A model generated the notes under the pieces. The model ran no database searches and was not told the DNA's origin. It was given only the letters and a program-made list of their open reading frames with translations. The position numbers and the translations under genes are program-made. From assembly GCA_022010055.1 (NCBI GenBank), contig CP091737.1:1116001-1180000 (forward strand): 64,000 bases of DNA. Direction: 5' to 3'. Origin of the DNA: Treponema sp. (GTDB taxonomy: Bacteria; Spirochaetota; Spirochaetia; Treponematales; Treponemataceae). This document shows, one piece after another, positions 10,616-18,723 of this stretch; the stretch's first letter is position 1; each line of letters opens with the position of its first letter.

Positions 10616-10697
10616 ACGGGGCGTTGCGGGGTGTCCCCGCACGGTGGATAGCGCAAAACCGAAGGTTTGGAGCGCAAGGCGGTTGTCCGCCTTTTTT
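10616..10697. repeat. Intergenic element of three consecutive hairpins
   Basis: Between the divergent pfk and methyltransferase genes lies a GC-rich block unlike its surroundings. It contains GCGGGG-TGT-CCCCGC (10626-10640), then GCGC..AACC-GAA-GGTT..GCGC (10651-10675), then AAGGCGG-TTGT-CCGCCTT followed by a T run (10676-10697). The last would act as a terminator in the plus direction, yet no plus-strand gene ends just before it. It may be a dispersed intergenic repeat or a structured leader of the methyltransferase gene. No second copy is in this window. Confidence 0.6.
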
Positions 10698-10743
10698 ATG
10701 TTTCTTCTTCCAAACATTTTGCGGGCGTGCTAAAATCTCAAGC

Positions 10744-11832
10744 ATGGAAAACAAGAACAAATATCAGGCTGAGTTATTTTCAAACCGTCTAAAGAAAAAA
10801 TACAGGGAGCTTAGGAAATGGGCCAGAAAAAACAAGATTTCATGCTACAGGCTTTATGACAAAGATATTCCGGAAATTCCTGTTTCTCTTGATGTATACG
10901 AATTTCTTCCGGAAAACATCCACAACGCGAAACAGTGCATTGAATTTACGCTGAAGCAGAACGGACGCATAGCCGCGAACGACGCCACAGTTGAACCGGA
11001 AATCGCAGGAAGACGGTTCGCAGTGCTTTACCTTTACGAGCGGCCCTACGAAAAAGAGGAAGATGAGGAAGAGATCTGGCTTTCTGAAATGGCGGAAGCG
11101 GCGGCGGAAGTTCTTGGGATTCCGGCTAAACACATTGTAAAAAAAGAACGGAAACCGCAGAAAGGCGCGAATCAGTACGAAAAAAAATACGCAAAAAATA
11201 TTATAAAGGGAAATGTGCAGGAGCAGAACCAGATTTTTAAAATCGACCTTTCTACGTATCTTGACACAGGGCTTTTTTTTGACCACAGGCCGCTGCGCGC
11301 AAAAATACGGGAAAATGCCGGCGGAAAGCGCGTCCTGAATCTTTTTTGCTATACCGGAAGTTTTTCGGTTTACGCGGCGGAAGGCGGCGCGTCATACGTT
11401 GAGTCGGTGGATCTTTCAAACACGTATCTTTCGTGGGCAAAAGACAATTTAAGGCTGAACGGTTTTTCAGATGCGGAAAAATACGTTTTTACAAAAGCCG
11501 ACGTGATTGAATGGCTTGAAAAAAAATCCGCTCATATCGCGGAGGACAAGAAATTCGACATAATAATTCTTGATCCGCCGACATTCAGCAACTCAAAGTC
11601 AACGGAAAATATTCTGGACATAAACCGCGACTGGCCGGCTCTTGTTGAAAACTGCGTAAAAATGCTTAATTCCAACGGAACGCTTTATTTTAGCACGAAC
11701 AGCACAAAACTTTCTTTTGACGAGGCAAAACTGCCGAAAAACACGGAATGTTCGGACGAAACGAAAAATTCGGTTCCAAAAGATTTTGAAGGCACAAAAT
11801 GCCACCGCCTGTGGAAAATACGGCTTTATTGA
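10744..11832 (+). CDS. Class I SAM-dependent rRNA methyltransferase (RlmK-like)
   Basis: About 362 residues from the ATG at 10744. The fold is that of the C-terminal RlmK half of RlmKL, which makes a 7-methylguanosine in 23S rRNA. An N-terminal part with LFSNRLKKKYRELRKWARKN and DVYEFLPEN is followed by the linker motif TGLFFDHRPLR. The SAM site is VLNLFCYTGSFSVYAAEGGA and VESVDLS, and the catalytic motif is IIILDPPTFSNS. An upstream extension to 10624 stays open only because it runs through the hairpin element, so I reject it. No strong ribosome-binding site is visible. Which rRNA base it modifies is inferred from family only. Confidence 0.8.
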   Translation: MENKNKYQAELFSNRLKKKYRELRKWARKNKISCYRLYDKDIPEIPVSLDVYEFLPENIHNAKQCIEFTLKQNGRIAANDATVEPEIAGRRFAVLYLYERPYEKEEDEEEIWLSEMAEAAAEVLGIPAKHIVKKERKPQKGANQYEKKYAKNIIKGNVQEQNQIFKIDLSTYLDTGLFFDHRPLRAKIRENAGGKRVLNLFCYTGSFSVYAAEGGASYVESVDLSNTYLSWAKDNLRLNGFSDAEKYVFTKADVIEWLEKKSAHIAEDKKFDIIILDPPTFSNSKSTENILDINRDWPALVENCVKMLNSNGTLYFSTNSTKLSFDEAKLPKNTECSDETKNSVPKDFEGTKCHRLWKIRLY

Positions 11833-11846
11833 TTTTTGGAAAATAA

Positions 11847-12086
11847 GGCGGCGGCGTAAAAATTCCTTCATCAGTAAAAGAAATAAGAAGCGGAACATTC
11901 AATGGCTGCGGATTCGGAAAAGAGATTTTTATTCCATCCAGCGTGAAAAAAATCGGCTTCGAAGCCTTTACAAACACAAGCGAATATTTAAAAATAAAAT
12001 GCGAAGTTCCGCAAAAACCTGCCGGCTGGGCTGAAGACTGGCACACAGGAAAAGCAAAAATTGAATTGGGAGCAAAAAAATGGTAA
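11847..12086 (+). pseudogene. C-terminal remnant of a BspA-type leucine-rich-repeat protein
   Basis: An open stretch of 79 codons after a TAA at 11844, with no ATG or GTG start near its beginning. It reads KIPSSVKEIRSGTFNGCGF, then FIPSSVKKIGFEAFTNTSEY, then a tail with PAGWAEDWHTGKAKIELGAKKW and a stop. The two IPSSVKxIgxxAF units are the LRR_5 repeat found in treponemal BspA-like surface proteins, and the W..DW tail is their usual end. The stop overlaps the start of the next gene as ATGGTAA. It looks like the surviving 3' end of a larger gene lost by deletion. Confidence 0.72.
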
Positions 12087-12385
12087 AACACATAATTCTA
12101 TGGACTTTAAAACCAGAACTTTCGGACGCAGAAAAAGAAAACATCAAAAAAGAAATCAAAACCGGACTTGAAAACCTAAAAGGAAAAATCCCCGGTCTTG
12201 TTGAAATAAAAGTAATCACAGAAGGTCGCCTTGCCTCTTCCACAACAGATTTAATGCTTGACTCAACATTTGAAAACGAAGACGCATTAAAAACTTACTC
12301 AAAACACCCAGAACACGTTGCAATTGCAGACGGCAAAGTAAGACCGTTCGCAGTTTCGCGCGCGTGCCTGAATTTTGAAGTATAA
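12080..12385 (+). CDS. Dabb (stress-responsive alpha/beta barrel) domain protein
   Basis: A 101-residue single-domain protein. MVKHIILWTLKPELSDAEKENI starts with the typical Dabb VxHxVxW strand. IPGLVEIKVI and an acidic helix with FENEDALKTYSKHPEHV follow. Dabb proteins form small dimeric barrels; roles range from stress response to enzymatic and structural ones, so no reaction can be assigned. GGGAG precedes the start. It overlaps the stop of the LRR remnant and converges with ogt, whose end lies 12 bases away. Confidence 0.78.
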   Translation: MVKHIILWTLKPELSDAEKENIKKEIKTGLENLKGKIPGLVEIKVITEGRLASSTTDLMLDSTFENEDALKTYSKHPEHVAIADGKVRPFAVSRACLNFEV

Positions 12386-12397
12386 TTCCGCCTGTTT

Positions 12398-12967
12398 TTA
12401 CAGGAACTTCTGACTTTTTGGAAGAGAAAAACGCTCAACGTCTATTCCTTCTAGTTTCAGAAGTGCGATTTTGTTCCTGATTCCGCCGCCGTAGCCTGTA
12501 AGACTTTTGTCTGCGCCCACAACGCGGTGGCATGGAACAATTATGCAGATTGGATTCCATCCGACCGCGCCGCCAACAGCCTGCGCCGACATTTTTGAGA
12601 TTCCGTTCTGCAAGGCTATTTTTTTTGCAATATCGCTGTAGGTTGCAGTTTTTCCGTAAGGAATTTTGCACATTTCCTTGACAACCTGACTTCTAAAAGG
12701 CGTAAGATTTTCAATCTTGAACTTTGGAGTAAAAGAAGGATTTTTTCCGGCAAAATATATGTCAAGCCAGCCGCAAGTTTCTTTTATCACAGGAACAGAA
12801 GCGGCAGATTTTATGTCAATTTGCTGAACTTCAAAATCTTTCAGTCTTTTTTCGAGCTTTTTTTCGTCAAAAGAATATTCAAACCATAAACCGTTCAGAA
12901 ATTCCCCGTCGCTTTCAATAAAAATCTTTCCGAGCGGAGAATCGTAAACGCAAATCAGTTTTTTCAT
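12398..12967 (-). CDS. ogt: Methylated-DNA--protein-cysteine methyltransferase
   Basis: A 189-residue suicide repair enzyme that takes alkyl groups from O6-alkylguanine onto its own cysteine. The active site IIVPCHRVVGADKSLTGYGGG is clear. The upstream helix-turn-helix region, IPYGKTATYSDIAKKI and SAQAVGGAVGWNPI, shows the conserved Tyr, Arg-finger region and Asn hinge layout. The N-terminal domain is the short RNase-H-like fold of Ogt, without an Ada metal-binding domain. It is close to the accessory operon on the same strand but separated from it by 58 bases. Confidence 0.92.
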   Translation of the reverse strand: MKKLICVYDSPLGKIFIESDGEFLNGLWFEYSFDEKKLEKRLKDFEVQQIDIKSAASVPVIKETCGWLDIYFAGKNPSFTPKFKIENLTPFRSQVVKEMCKIPYGKTATYSDIAKKIALQNGISKMSAQAVGGAVGWNPICIIVPCHRVVGADKSLTGYGGGIRNKIALLKLEGIDVERFSLPKSQKFL

Positions 12968-13025
12968 GACTAAATTTTAGTTGGTAATCATGGATTTTAC
13001 AATGGAATTTTTGTGCGGCAAACAG

Positions 13026-13313
13026 TTATTCGGTTTTCATTCCTATAAAAGTTTTATCTGCCTCTTCACCAAAAACAATTCCGTCATTTTTTAAGTCTTT
13101 ATCTTTTGAAAGATAAAAAGTCAATAAAACCGAAAGAAGAGCCAATATCAAATACAAAACAAATAATATAACTTTCACAACCTTAAAATATGGAGACACG
13201 GAATTTACTGACAATTCTTTTATGGACAACAAGGCATCCTTTACTGATAACTTATTATTGTCCCGTTCCAATACATTTATTGTTTTTAATGTTACAGTAT
13301 TTCTTTTCAACAC
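13026..13313 (-). CDS. Small single-span membrane protein ending the accessory operon
   Basis: Not recognised. The frame is open for 95 codons and has one strong hydrophobic segment, VVKVILFVLYLILALLSVLLTFYL, near its centre, with a short charged C-terminal tail. It overlaps the PRTase gene by 59 bases in another frame, and the first possible start is TTG at 13313. An AAAGGA followed closely by TTG near 13226 could be the true start, giving about 66 residues. Another possibility is that a base is missing and this frame is the C-terminal membrane anchor of the PRTase. The sequence cannot decide. Confidence 0.5.
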   Translation of the reverse strand: MLKRNTVTLKTINVLERDNNKLSVKDALLSIKELSVNSVSPYFKVVKVILFVLYLILALLSVLLTFYLSKDKDLKNDGIVFGEEADKTFIGMKTE

Positions 13314-13869
13314 TTTCCATTGTTCTAAACAGTCTATCGCCAGTATCGGGCCCTACTCCATTTGACTGTTTTGCAACTTTCTGTCCCTTAAATGAATTTT
13401 GAGAAACTCTTACTGTAAACAGTTCATAATCTTTGAATGTCTCAATAGCTTTATCACATAGAACATTTGTTACAATTTTTATTCTGTTTTTAGGAATGTT
13501 TGATAATTCGATAGCATTCAATAGACCATTTCCAGAATTAATTACAGCATCTATGAAAATGACATCCTTATTCTGAAGCAGCTCTTTGTTCTTCTCAAAG
13601 AAATTTAAGTCATTTTTATCATCATATAATAAGAATGTACAATCAAGTTTATTGGCAAAGCCGTATGCCATTGGAAGACCCGCTCTAAGTAAGGTTATAA
13701 CTACTGATTCACTGGAAAAATACTGCTTATAGGTATCTGCAATTGTTTCGCCAAAAAACTCATGAATTTTTCTCAATTCAGTGCCAGTGATACCTGAGTC
13801 ACTTTTGCAAATATTTATTCCTTCTTTTATAAGAAGATTATCAACCTGTTCATTAAGTGTATAAAGCAT
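13255..13869 (-). CDS. Uracil phosphoribosyltransferase-like protein
   Basis: A 204-residue type I phosphoribosyltransferase. LLRAGLPMAYGF matches the LRAGLGM motif of uracil PRTases. DVIFIDAVINSGNGLLNA is the PRPP loop with one acidic residue, also uracil-PRTase-like. GVGPDTGDRLFRT matches the C-terminal uracil-site motif PxxGDAGDRxFGT. The usual short N-terminal arm is altered and the rest diverges, so uracil may not be the natural substrate. It is the fourth gene of a tight operon: its ATG overlaps the HAD stop as TAATG. In this setting it may add ribose phosphate to, or remove it from, a base handled by the other enzymes; that is inference. Confidence 0.68.
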   Translation of the reverse strand: MLYTLNEQVDNLLIKEGINICKSDSGITGTELRKIHEFFGETIADTYKQYFSSESVVITLLRAGLPMAYGFANKLDCTFLLYDDKNDLNFFEKNKELLQNKDVIFIDAVINSGNGLLNAIELSNIPKNRIKIVTNVLCDKAIETFKDYELFTVRVSQNSFKGQKVAKQSNGVGPDTGDRLFRTMESVEKKYCNIKNNKCIGTGQ

Positions 13870-15073
13870 TAAGCTACCTCCGTTATTCCTTTGTATTTAT
13901 ATGGATTGTTTTTGTATTGCATAATTTTAGTCTCAGAATGAACATCTATATATTTCTGTACTATTGGTCGTACTTTTTCTGGAGCCCAGATTAATCCACC
14001 AGTCTTTTCCAGCATGTATATATCACACATACTGTCACCGGTTGAAAAAACTTCGTAACCATCGTTTTGCAATAGTTCTACCACATACCCTTTTACAAAA
14101 TCTGTTATTATACCTACAGAATCTGCCTGAAGATTATTACCTATAACATTTGTAAAAAAATCTTCTTCGCCATTTATCTGTTTCCAGATATTGTAAATTC
14201 CAGCAGTAAGCCCAAAAATGGAATACCCATCATTTTTTAATAATTCTAATTTGTCCAAAACACAATTATTATATGTAAACTGTTTTATTTCAGGATAAAC
14301 AGAAAAGTTTTTGTATAATTCCTGTTGTCTCCAGAACTGATATTGGGTATAAACATCGCCTCTGAAAATTTCTTTTAAGAGTTTATTATGTCCGTTATTC
14401 AATTCGAAGAATGGAATTGTTGTATCTTCTTTTGTAATGGTTCTGTCACAATCAAACAGGGCTATTTTCTTTGAATTACTAGCCTGCTCTTTTATTTGAG
14501 ATACAATGTGCCTAGCAGTTTCGATTGCAGTCATTTTCGGATAAGAGGATATATACAGATTAAGGAATTGCAAATTTAGGTTGAAATCTTCATCAAGAAC
14601 TATGAATTCCTTATGGTCTGCGAAACATATATCTCTTAATTCGGAAATTTCCTTGTCCTGCCATTGTGATATTTCTTCTATACACAAATTCTTAAATTTC
14701 TTATTTTTGTCAGAAACTGAAATTCGAGTATGAGCATCATCTGGTTTTACTCTCAAATACAGGAATACATCATATAGATTTTTTTGTCTTCATCAGAGAA
14801 AAACTGTCTCAAACTCATTATCGCTTTGGGAAAACAATAATGACCATCAACAATAATATTATTCATATTGGTAAGTTCAGAGACAAAAGCTTTTCGAATG
14901 TTATTCTGTGTTTCGGCTGGAAGTTTCTGAAAATCAGCCCCATATTTCTCATTAGAAATTTCTGATAATCGTTTAGACCCATGAATATGTTTAAAACATG
15001 AATGTTCTGTCAGGAACGTATTTATAAAAGTATCCTTGCCAGAGCATGAAATACCATACAAAACTAATTTCAT
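13869..15073 (-). CDS. P-loop kinase-HAD phosphatase fusion, frame broken near 14764
   Basis: The N-terminal part starts MKLVLYGISCSGKDTFINTFL, a Walker A like that of nucleotide or nucleoside kinases, with IIVDGHYCFP further on. The frame stops at 14753. Restoring one T at 14764-14765 joins IYMMYFLYLRVKPDDAHTRI, the expected kinase strand and lid, to the next frame. The kinase then runs on to about residue 175 and is followed by a HAD phosphatase: LFDCDRTITKEDTT (motif I), FGLTAG (motif II), PEKVRPIV (motif III) and STGDSMCDIYM (motif IV). It is therefore probably one 400-residue bifunctional protein. TAATG overlap with the radical SAM gene upstream and with the PRTase gene downstream indicates translational coupling. 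Confidence 0.7.
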
Positions 15074-15984
15074 TACTTTCCTCCTTGAATTTCATCAAAA
15101 TAGCATTTTCCATCCTTTACAGGAGTGAAACGCAGCATTGATTTATATATTGTTTCCAGAGAATCAGTTTCATTTCCTAATTCATATTCTTTCATTCCGA
15201 TAAAGCGTCCACATGGGTAAATCTTACCGTTTGCATAAAAGATATTAGTTCTGCCTACACCACATAATTGACCATACATTGTGCAGTCATATTTTGGAGT
15301 TTTTCGAAGCTGGCGCAATGAAAGTGTTGTTTTTCCTGCCCTTTCGATAAAAGAATTAAAATCAGACTTACTTATGTATAAATCTGGAGAAGCCTCATCT
15401 ACCAACCTTGAAAAACAAACTTCAGAGAAAGTCTGCTCAAAATAAGTAAGTAATTCTTCTTCATTTTCAATACTCTTCTTATGTACTGTAGTGTTTACAG
15501 ACGGAACTACTCCAAATATTTTTTTGTATGAATTAATATTCTTCATTACAAAGAAATATGTACCTTTTCCATTAGGAAATTTTCTGCATGAATCCTGAAT
15601 AGATTCGTTTCCATCCAGAGAGAATGATAATTTAATTGTATCTTTATGTTCATAGAACCAGAGTAATATCTCTTCATTTACCCCAACTCCATTACTTATT
15701 GTATAGAATTGCAGAATATGTTCCGAATCATTTTCCATTGAAAATCCTATTGCGCTTTGAATTAAATCAAATCGCAGCAAAGGTTCTCCTGCTCCTACAA
15801 GACCTACTTTGAATGCTTTTAATTCATTATTTCTTGCATACAACAGAATATTCTTAAGAATAACTTCAAGATTTTCTGCCGTGATATCACCACAAGAGGT
15901 TTTTGATATATGTTTATCAAAGTGGCAGTAAGTACATCGTAACTGGCACTTACTTGTGATTGAAATACAGGCTCTATCTATCAT
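15073..15984 (-). CDS. Radical SAM protein with SPASM-like C-terminus
   Basis: About 303 residues from the ATG at 15984, which overlaps the upstream stop as ATGA and has GGGAG before it. The radical SAM cluster is CQLRCTYC (Cys13, Cys17, Cys20), with VGAGEPLLRFD as the GGE-like SAM motif. The C-terminus has CTMYGQLCGVGRTNIFYANGKIYPCGRF, the spacing of a SPASM-type auxiliary cluster domain as in peptide-modifying enzymes. A substrate is not evident: no short precursor peptide with a Cys- or Ser-rich core lies beside it. In this operon it may act on a nucleotide-like compound instead. Function unknown; family assignment firm. Confidence 0.8.
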   Translation of the reverse strand: MIDRACISITSKCQLRCTYCHFDKHISKTSCGDITAENLEVILKNILLYARNNELKAFKVGLVGAGEPLLRFDLIQSAIGFSMENDSEHILQFYTISNGVGVNEEILLWFYEHKDTIKLSFSLDGNESIQDSCRKFPNGKGTYFFVMKNINSYKKIFGVVPSVNTTVHKKSIENEEELLTYFEQTFSEVCFSRLVDEASPDLYISKSDFNSFIERAGKTTLSLRQLRKTPKYDCTMYGQLCGVGRTNIFYANGKIYPCGRFIGMKEYELGNETDSLETIYKSMLRFTPVKDGKCYFDEIQGGK

Positions 15985-17282
15985 TTGTTCTCCCAATTTT
16001 TTTCTATTTGTTTTTTTGAATCCATTAAAAATTTGCATTTAAGCTCAATTATTTTTCTTCTGGATTCATCATCCTTGGCATTTCTCTCATCGATTTGTAT
16101 TGCGAATTCTTTTGCAGTTTTATATTCATAACGACAATGAATATTTCTATCCGTCTTATCAAATAAATACAAAGCAACTTCAATGTTTTTTCTTAAACAG
16201 GCCTTTATTAATGGTGTATATCCATTAAAATCTTGTTGATTACAACAAGCGCCTTGTTCAACAAGGTATTTTGCAATTTCAAGTCTTCCATGCCATGCAG
16301 CAATCATTAGAGCGGTATTCCCATAATTTTCGCCTTGGGAACCTTTATCGATATCTGCACCATTTTTGATCAAAATTTTTATAAAATCTAAATTATTAAT
16401 CTGCACAGCATGACTTATTGGAGGTAGTCTATATTTAGTTTCATCACATTTATTCATATCAATTTCTGGCAAAGATAAAAGATACTGCAACATTTTTTCA
16501 TCTTTATTTCTTATTGCCTGAATACAAGGAGTCCAGCCAGTTTTTGGATCTGTATGATTAATATCAGGATTCTTTTGTTTTATTACCTTTGCTTTTTCAA
16601 CATCCCTGGAATTAACAGCCGAATAGAAGTTTATAGTAGCCTCTCTATCGAAAGCTTCATCAGAAAGAGAAAACTCTTTCTCATAATCACTTAATGTTAA
16701 CACCTTAAAATTCGGGGTTGATTTTGCTTTTAATGGGAAATATATATCTTCTGCAATTAAATAAACCATTAAAGAATGATCTTCTTTAGCCTTAGTTAAT
16801 GCAGCATTAATAACTTTATTATCATTTAATTTCTCGTTGTCATTTTCTGATAGGATCAAGAATCTGTTTTCATCTTCCTTTCTATGATCATTAAAAGATT
16901 TCATTGCAAGCCAGGCCTGCTGCTGTCTTCTGCCCTTGTCTTTCTGATAATTCATTTCAGAGAGAACTGTATCAGTAATACAGATGTAATTTATTTCCTT
17001 AGTTTTCATTTCATCCAGAATTCTTGGGCGTCGGCAGAGAATTGAAGAATCGACAACTACCATTATTCTTTTAGAACTTTTTAATCCAAGAAGTTCATCG
17101 ATACTTATATGAAATTCTTCAGCGAGTTTTATTAACTGTTCTGTAGTTGGAGGATTCTTTCCTTGTTCCCAATTTGAAACAGTTGGTCTTGAAATTCCCA
17201 TGATATTAGCAAATTCCTCCTGTCTCATATTTTTTGAATTTCTCAATTTCTCAATATTCTTTCCAATAATCGTATAATCCAT
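15981..17282 (-). CDS. HTH-PIN-ankyrin three-domain protein
   Basis: A 433-residue first gene of the operon with an unusual layout. Residues 5-62 are an XRE helix-turn-helix (NIEKLRNSKNMRQEEFANIMGI, then SRPTVSNWEQG). Residues about 72-200 look like a PIN ribonuclease domain: VVVDSSIL (Asp78), TDTVLSEM (Glu109), NDNKVINAAL (Asp154) and LIAEDIYF (Asp179) supply the acidic set. Residues about 215-400 are four or five ankyrin repeats, including GNTALMIAAWHGRLEIAKYLVEQGA and GYTPLIKACLRKNIEVALYLF. GGAG lies 6 bases before the ATG. It could sense a partner through the ankyrins and control both the operon (HTH) and an RNA (PIN). Confidence 0.75.
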   Translation of the reverse strand: MDYTIIGKNIEKLRNSKNMRQEEFANIMGISRPTVSNWEQGKNPPTTEQLIKLAEEFHISIDELLGLKSSKRIMVVVDSSILCRRPRILDEMKTKEINYICITDTVLSEMNYQKDKGRRQQQAWLAMKSFNDHRKEDENRFLILSENDNEKLNDNKVINAALTKAKEDHSLMVYLIAEDIYFPLKAKSTPNFKVLTLSDYEKEFSLSDEAFDREATINFYSAVNSRDVEKAKVIKQKNPDINHTDPKTGWTPCIQAIRNKDEKMLQYLLSLPEIDMNKCDETKYRLPPISHAVQINNLDFIKILIKNGADIDKGSQGENYGNTALMIAAWHGRLEIAKYLVEQGACCNQQDFNGYTPLIKACLRKNIEVALYLFDKTDRNIHCRYEYKTAKEFAIQIDERNAKDDESRRKIIELKCKFLMDSKKQIEKNWENK

Positions 17283-17308
17283 ACTATTCTCCGTATATCT
17301 TTAATTCT

Positions 17309-17400
17309 AAAGTAGCACCTAAAACACTAGCTGTCAATTTTATTAACATAAACCCTTTAAGATGTCAGAACTTCTTACAATTTGTCAGAAATTATGACAT
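17309..17400 (-). promoter_or_regulatory. Promoter and repeat-rich operator of the HTH-PIN-ankyrin operon
   Basis: On the minus strand TTGACA (17337-17332) and a weak TACTTT (17314-17309) are 17 bases apart, upstream of the HTH gene. Further upstream TGTCAGAA occurs twice, at 17363-17370 and 17383-17390, exactly 20 bp apart. ATGTCA at 17362 is answered by TGACAT at 17395-17400. This direct-plus-inverted arrangement on one face of the helix fits binding by a dimeric HTH protein, most simply the product of the first gene. Confidence 0.5.
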
Positions 17401-17584
17401 TTAAGAGGTTAAGTTATGTTAAAAAAGTAAGTATTCAAATATAAATATCTGAAAAAGCTATGCATTTCCTACCTGAGCAGCTGAAATTGTAAAATGAGTG
17501 CGTAAAACGACACAGAAAAAGGAGCAGATTTAAGGTGCAAACAGCCGATAAATTAAGCAAGGTGGTTAGCACATAGCAAGGAAA

Positions 17585-17850
17585 CGACAGTCATTCAGCA
17601 AGGATTTCAAGGCAAAAGTTACACTTGAAGCATTATGAGAAGAATCTACGCTTCAGGAAATTGCAGTAAAGTACTGCGTTCATCCGAATCAGATTTCCCA
17701 ATGGAAATCACAAGCAATTGCCGGAATAGCTGACATTTGAACGACCGAATAAGAAGTCAGAAGAAACAAGAAAGCAGGAAGAGGAAAAAGACAGCCTTCT
17801 GAAAACAATCGGTGAACAGAAAGTCGAAATTGATTTTCTAAAAAAAAGTA
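17585..17850 (+). pseudogene. Broken IS3-family orfA (HTH part)
   Basis: The frame encodes RQSFSKDFKAKVTLEAL, then a TGA stop, then ESTLQEIAVKYCVHPNQISQWKSQA, which is the IS3 OrfA helix-turn-helix. A second TGA and a TAA follow. The end of orfA resumes in another frame as LLKTIGEQKVEIDFLKKS. At least two stops and one frameshift separate these pieces. No intact product can be made. Confidence 0.75.
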
Positions 17851-18723
17851 CAAGCAGATATACGGCTACGATCCAATCTTGTAGAACCTGCTTACAAGGT
17901 TTTAAGCATTTCAAGGCAGGGCAAGCTGCTTGGGATTTCACGGAGCCGGTATTATTACGAACCGGGCTCAGGGCATGATGAAAAAGATTTCAATCTGCTT
18001 GTGAAAATCAAGGAAGTCCAGATTGAGCATCCGTATTACGGTTACCGCAGAATCCGGAGAGAAATAAACAAAAACGGCGGAGACACTACAGAAACAACTG
18101 TACGCCGTGTAATGCGAAGATTCGGGATTACGGCGGTATTTTCGGGCAAGAATCTTTCCAAGGCCTGTAAATATCACAAGAAGTATCCGTATCTTCTGAA
18201 AAACAAGGTAATCAGATATCCGAATCAGGTATGGTCAACGGATATCACTTACATAAAGCTGCCGACAGGAAATGTTTACCTGATGGCAATCATAGATTGG
18301 TTCTCAAGGAAGGTCTTAAGCTGGCGCGTATTCAACACGATGGATGCGCTGCAGTATGCAAATCTTCCGAGGGAAACAATCGAAGAATACGGCTGTCCTG
18401 CCATCTTTAGCACAGACCAGGGAAGCCAGTTTACATCTGATGTTTTTATCAAAGTTCTTGTCGATTACGACATCCAGATCAGCATGGACGGAAAAGACCG
18501 GGCTTTGGACAACATCAGAATTGGGCGTCTTTGGAGAAGCCTCAAGTACGAGGACATCTGCCTTAAACGCTATGAGACAATGAAAGAGTTGAAGGCCGGC
18601 ATAAATGCCTACTTCGACTTCTACAACACAGCGAGGTTTCATCAGTCTCTGGATTACAACGTACCTGATGAAATGTATAAATGCTTCCAGTACAATGAAC
18701 TGGAAAGAAAACGGGCTGCATAA
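17848..18723 (+). pseudogene. IS3-family transposase OrfB with catalytic Glu replaced by Gly
   Basis: From the slippage point the frame is open for 291 codons: VEPAYKVLSISRQGKLLGISRSRYYY, the HTH_21 segment IEHPYYGYRRI, then the rve integrase core WSTDITYIKL (first Asp) and STDQGSQF (second Asp). The third catalytic residue, 35 residues further on, should be Glu in a D-N-x-x-x-E-R-x-W-R-S-L-K motif, but here it reads DNIRIGRLWRSLKYE, with Gly in its place. The fold is otherwise intact, so the loss looks like a point mutation after orfA had decayed or was decaying. A GTG at 18001 is not a meaningful start. Confidence 0.82.

Noticed and set aside
10624..10743. N-terminal extension of the rRNA methyltransferase
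   Set aside because: The open frame runs through the triple-hairpin element and its residues (Cys-, Pro-, Phe-rich) do not look like protein of this family.
13026..16038. RiPP cluster with a precursor peptide for the SPASM enzyme
   Set aside because: No short leader-core peptide gene lies near the enzyme; the only small frame is a membrane protein.
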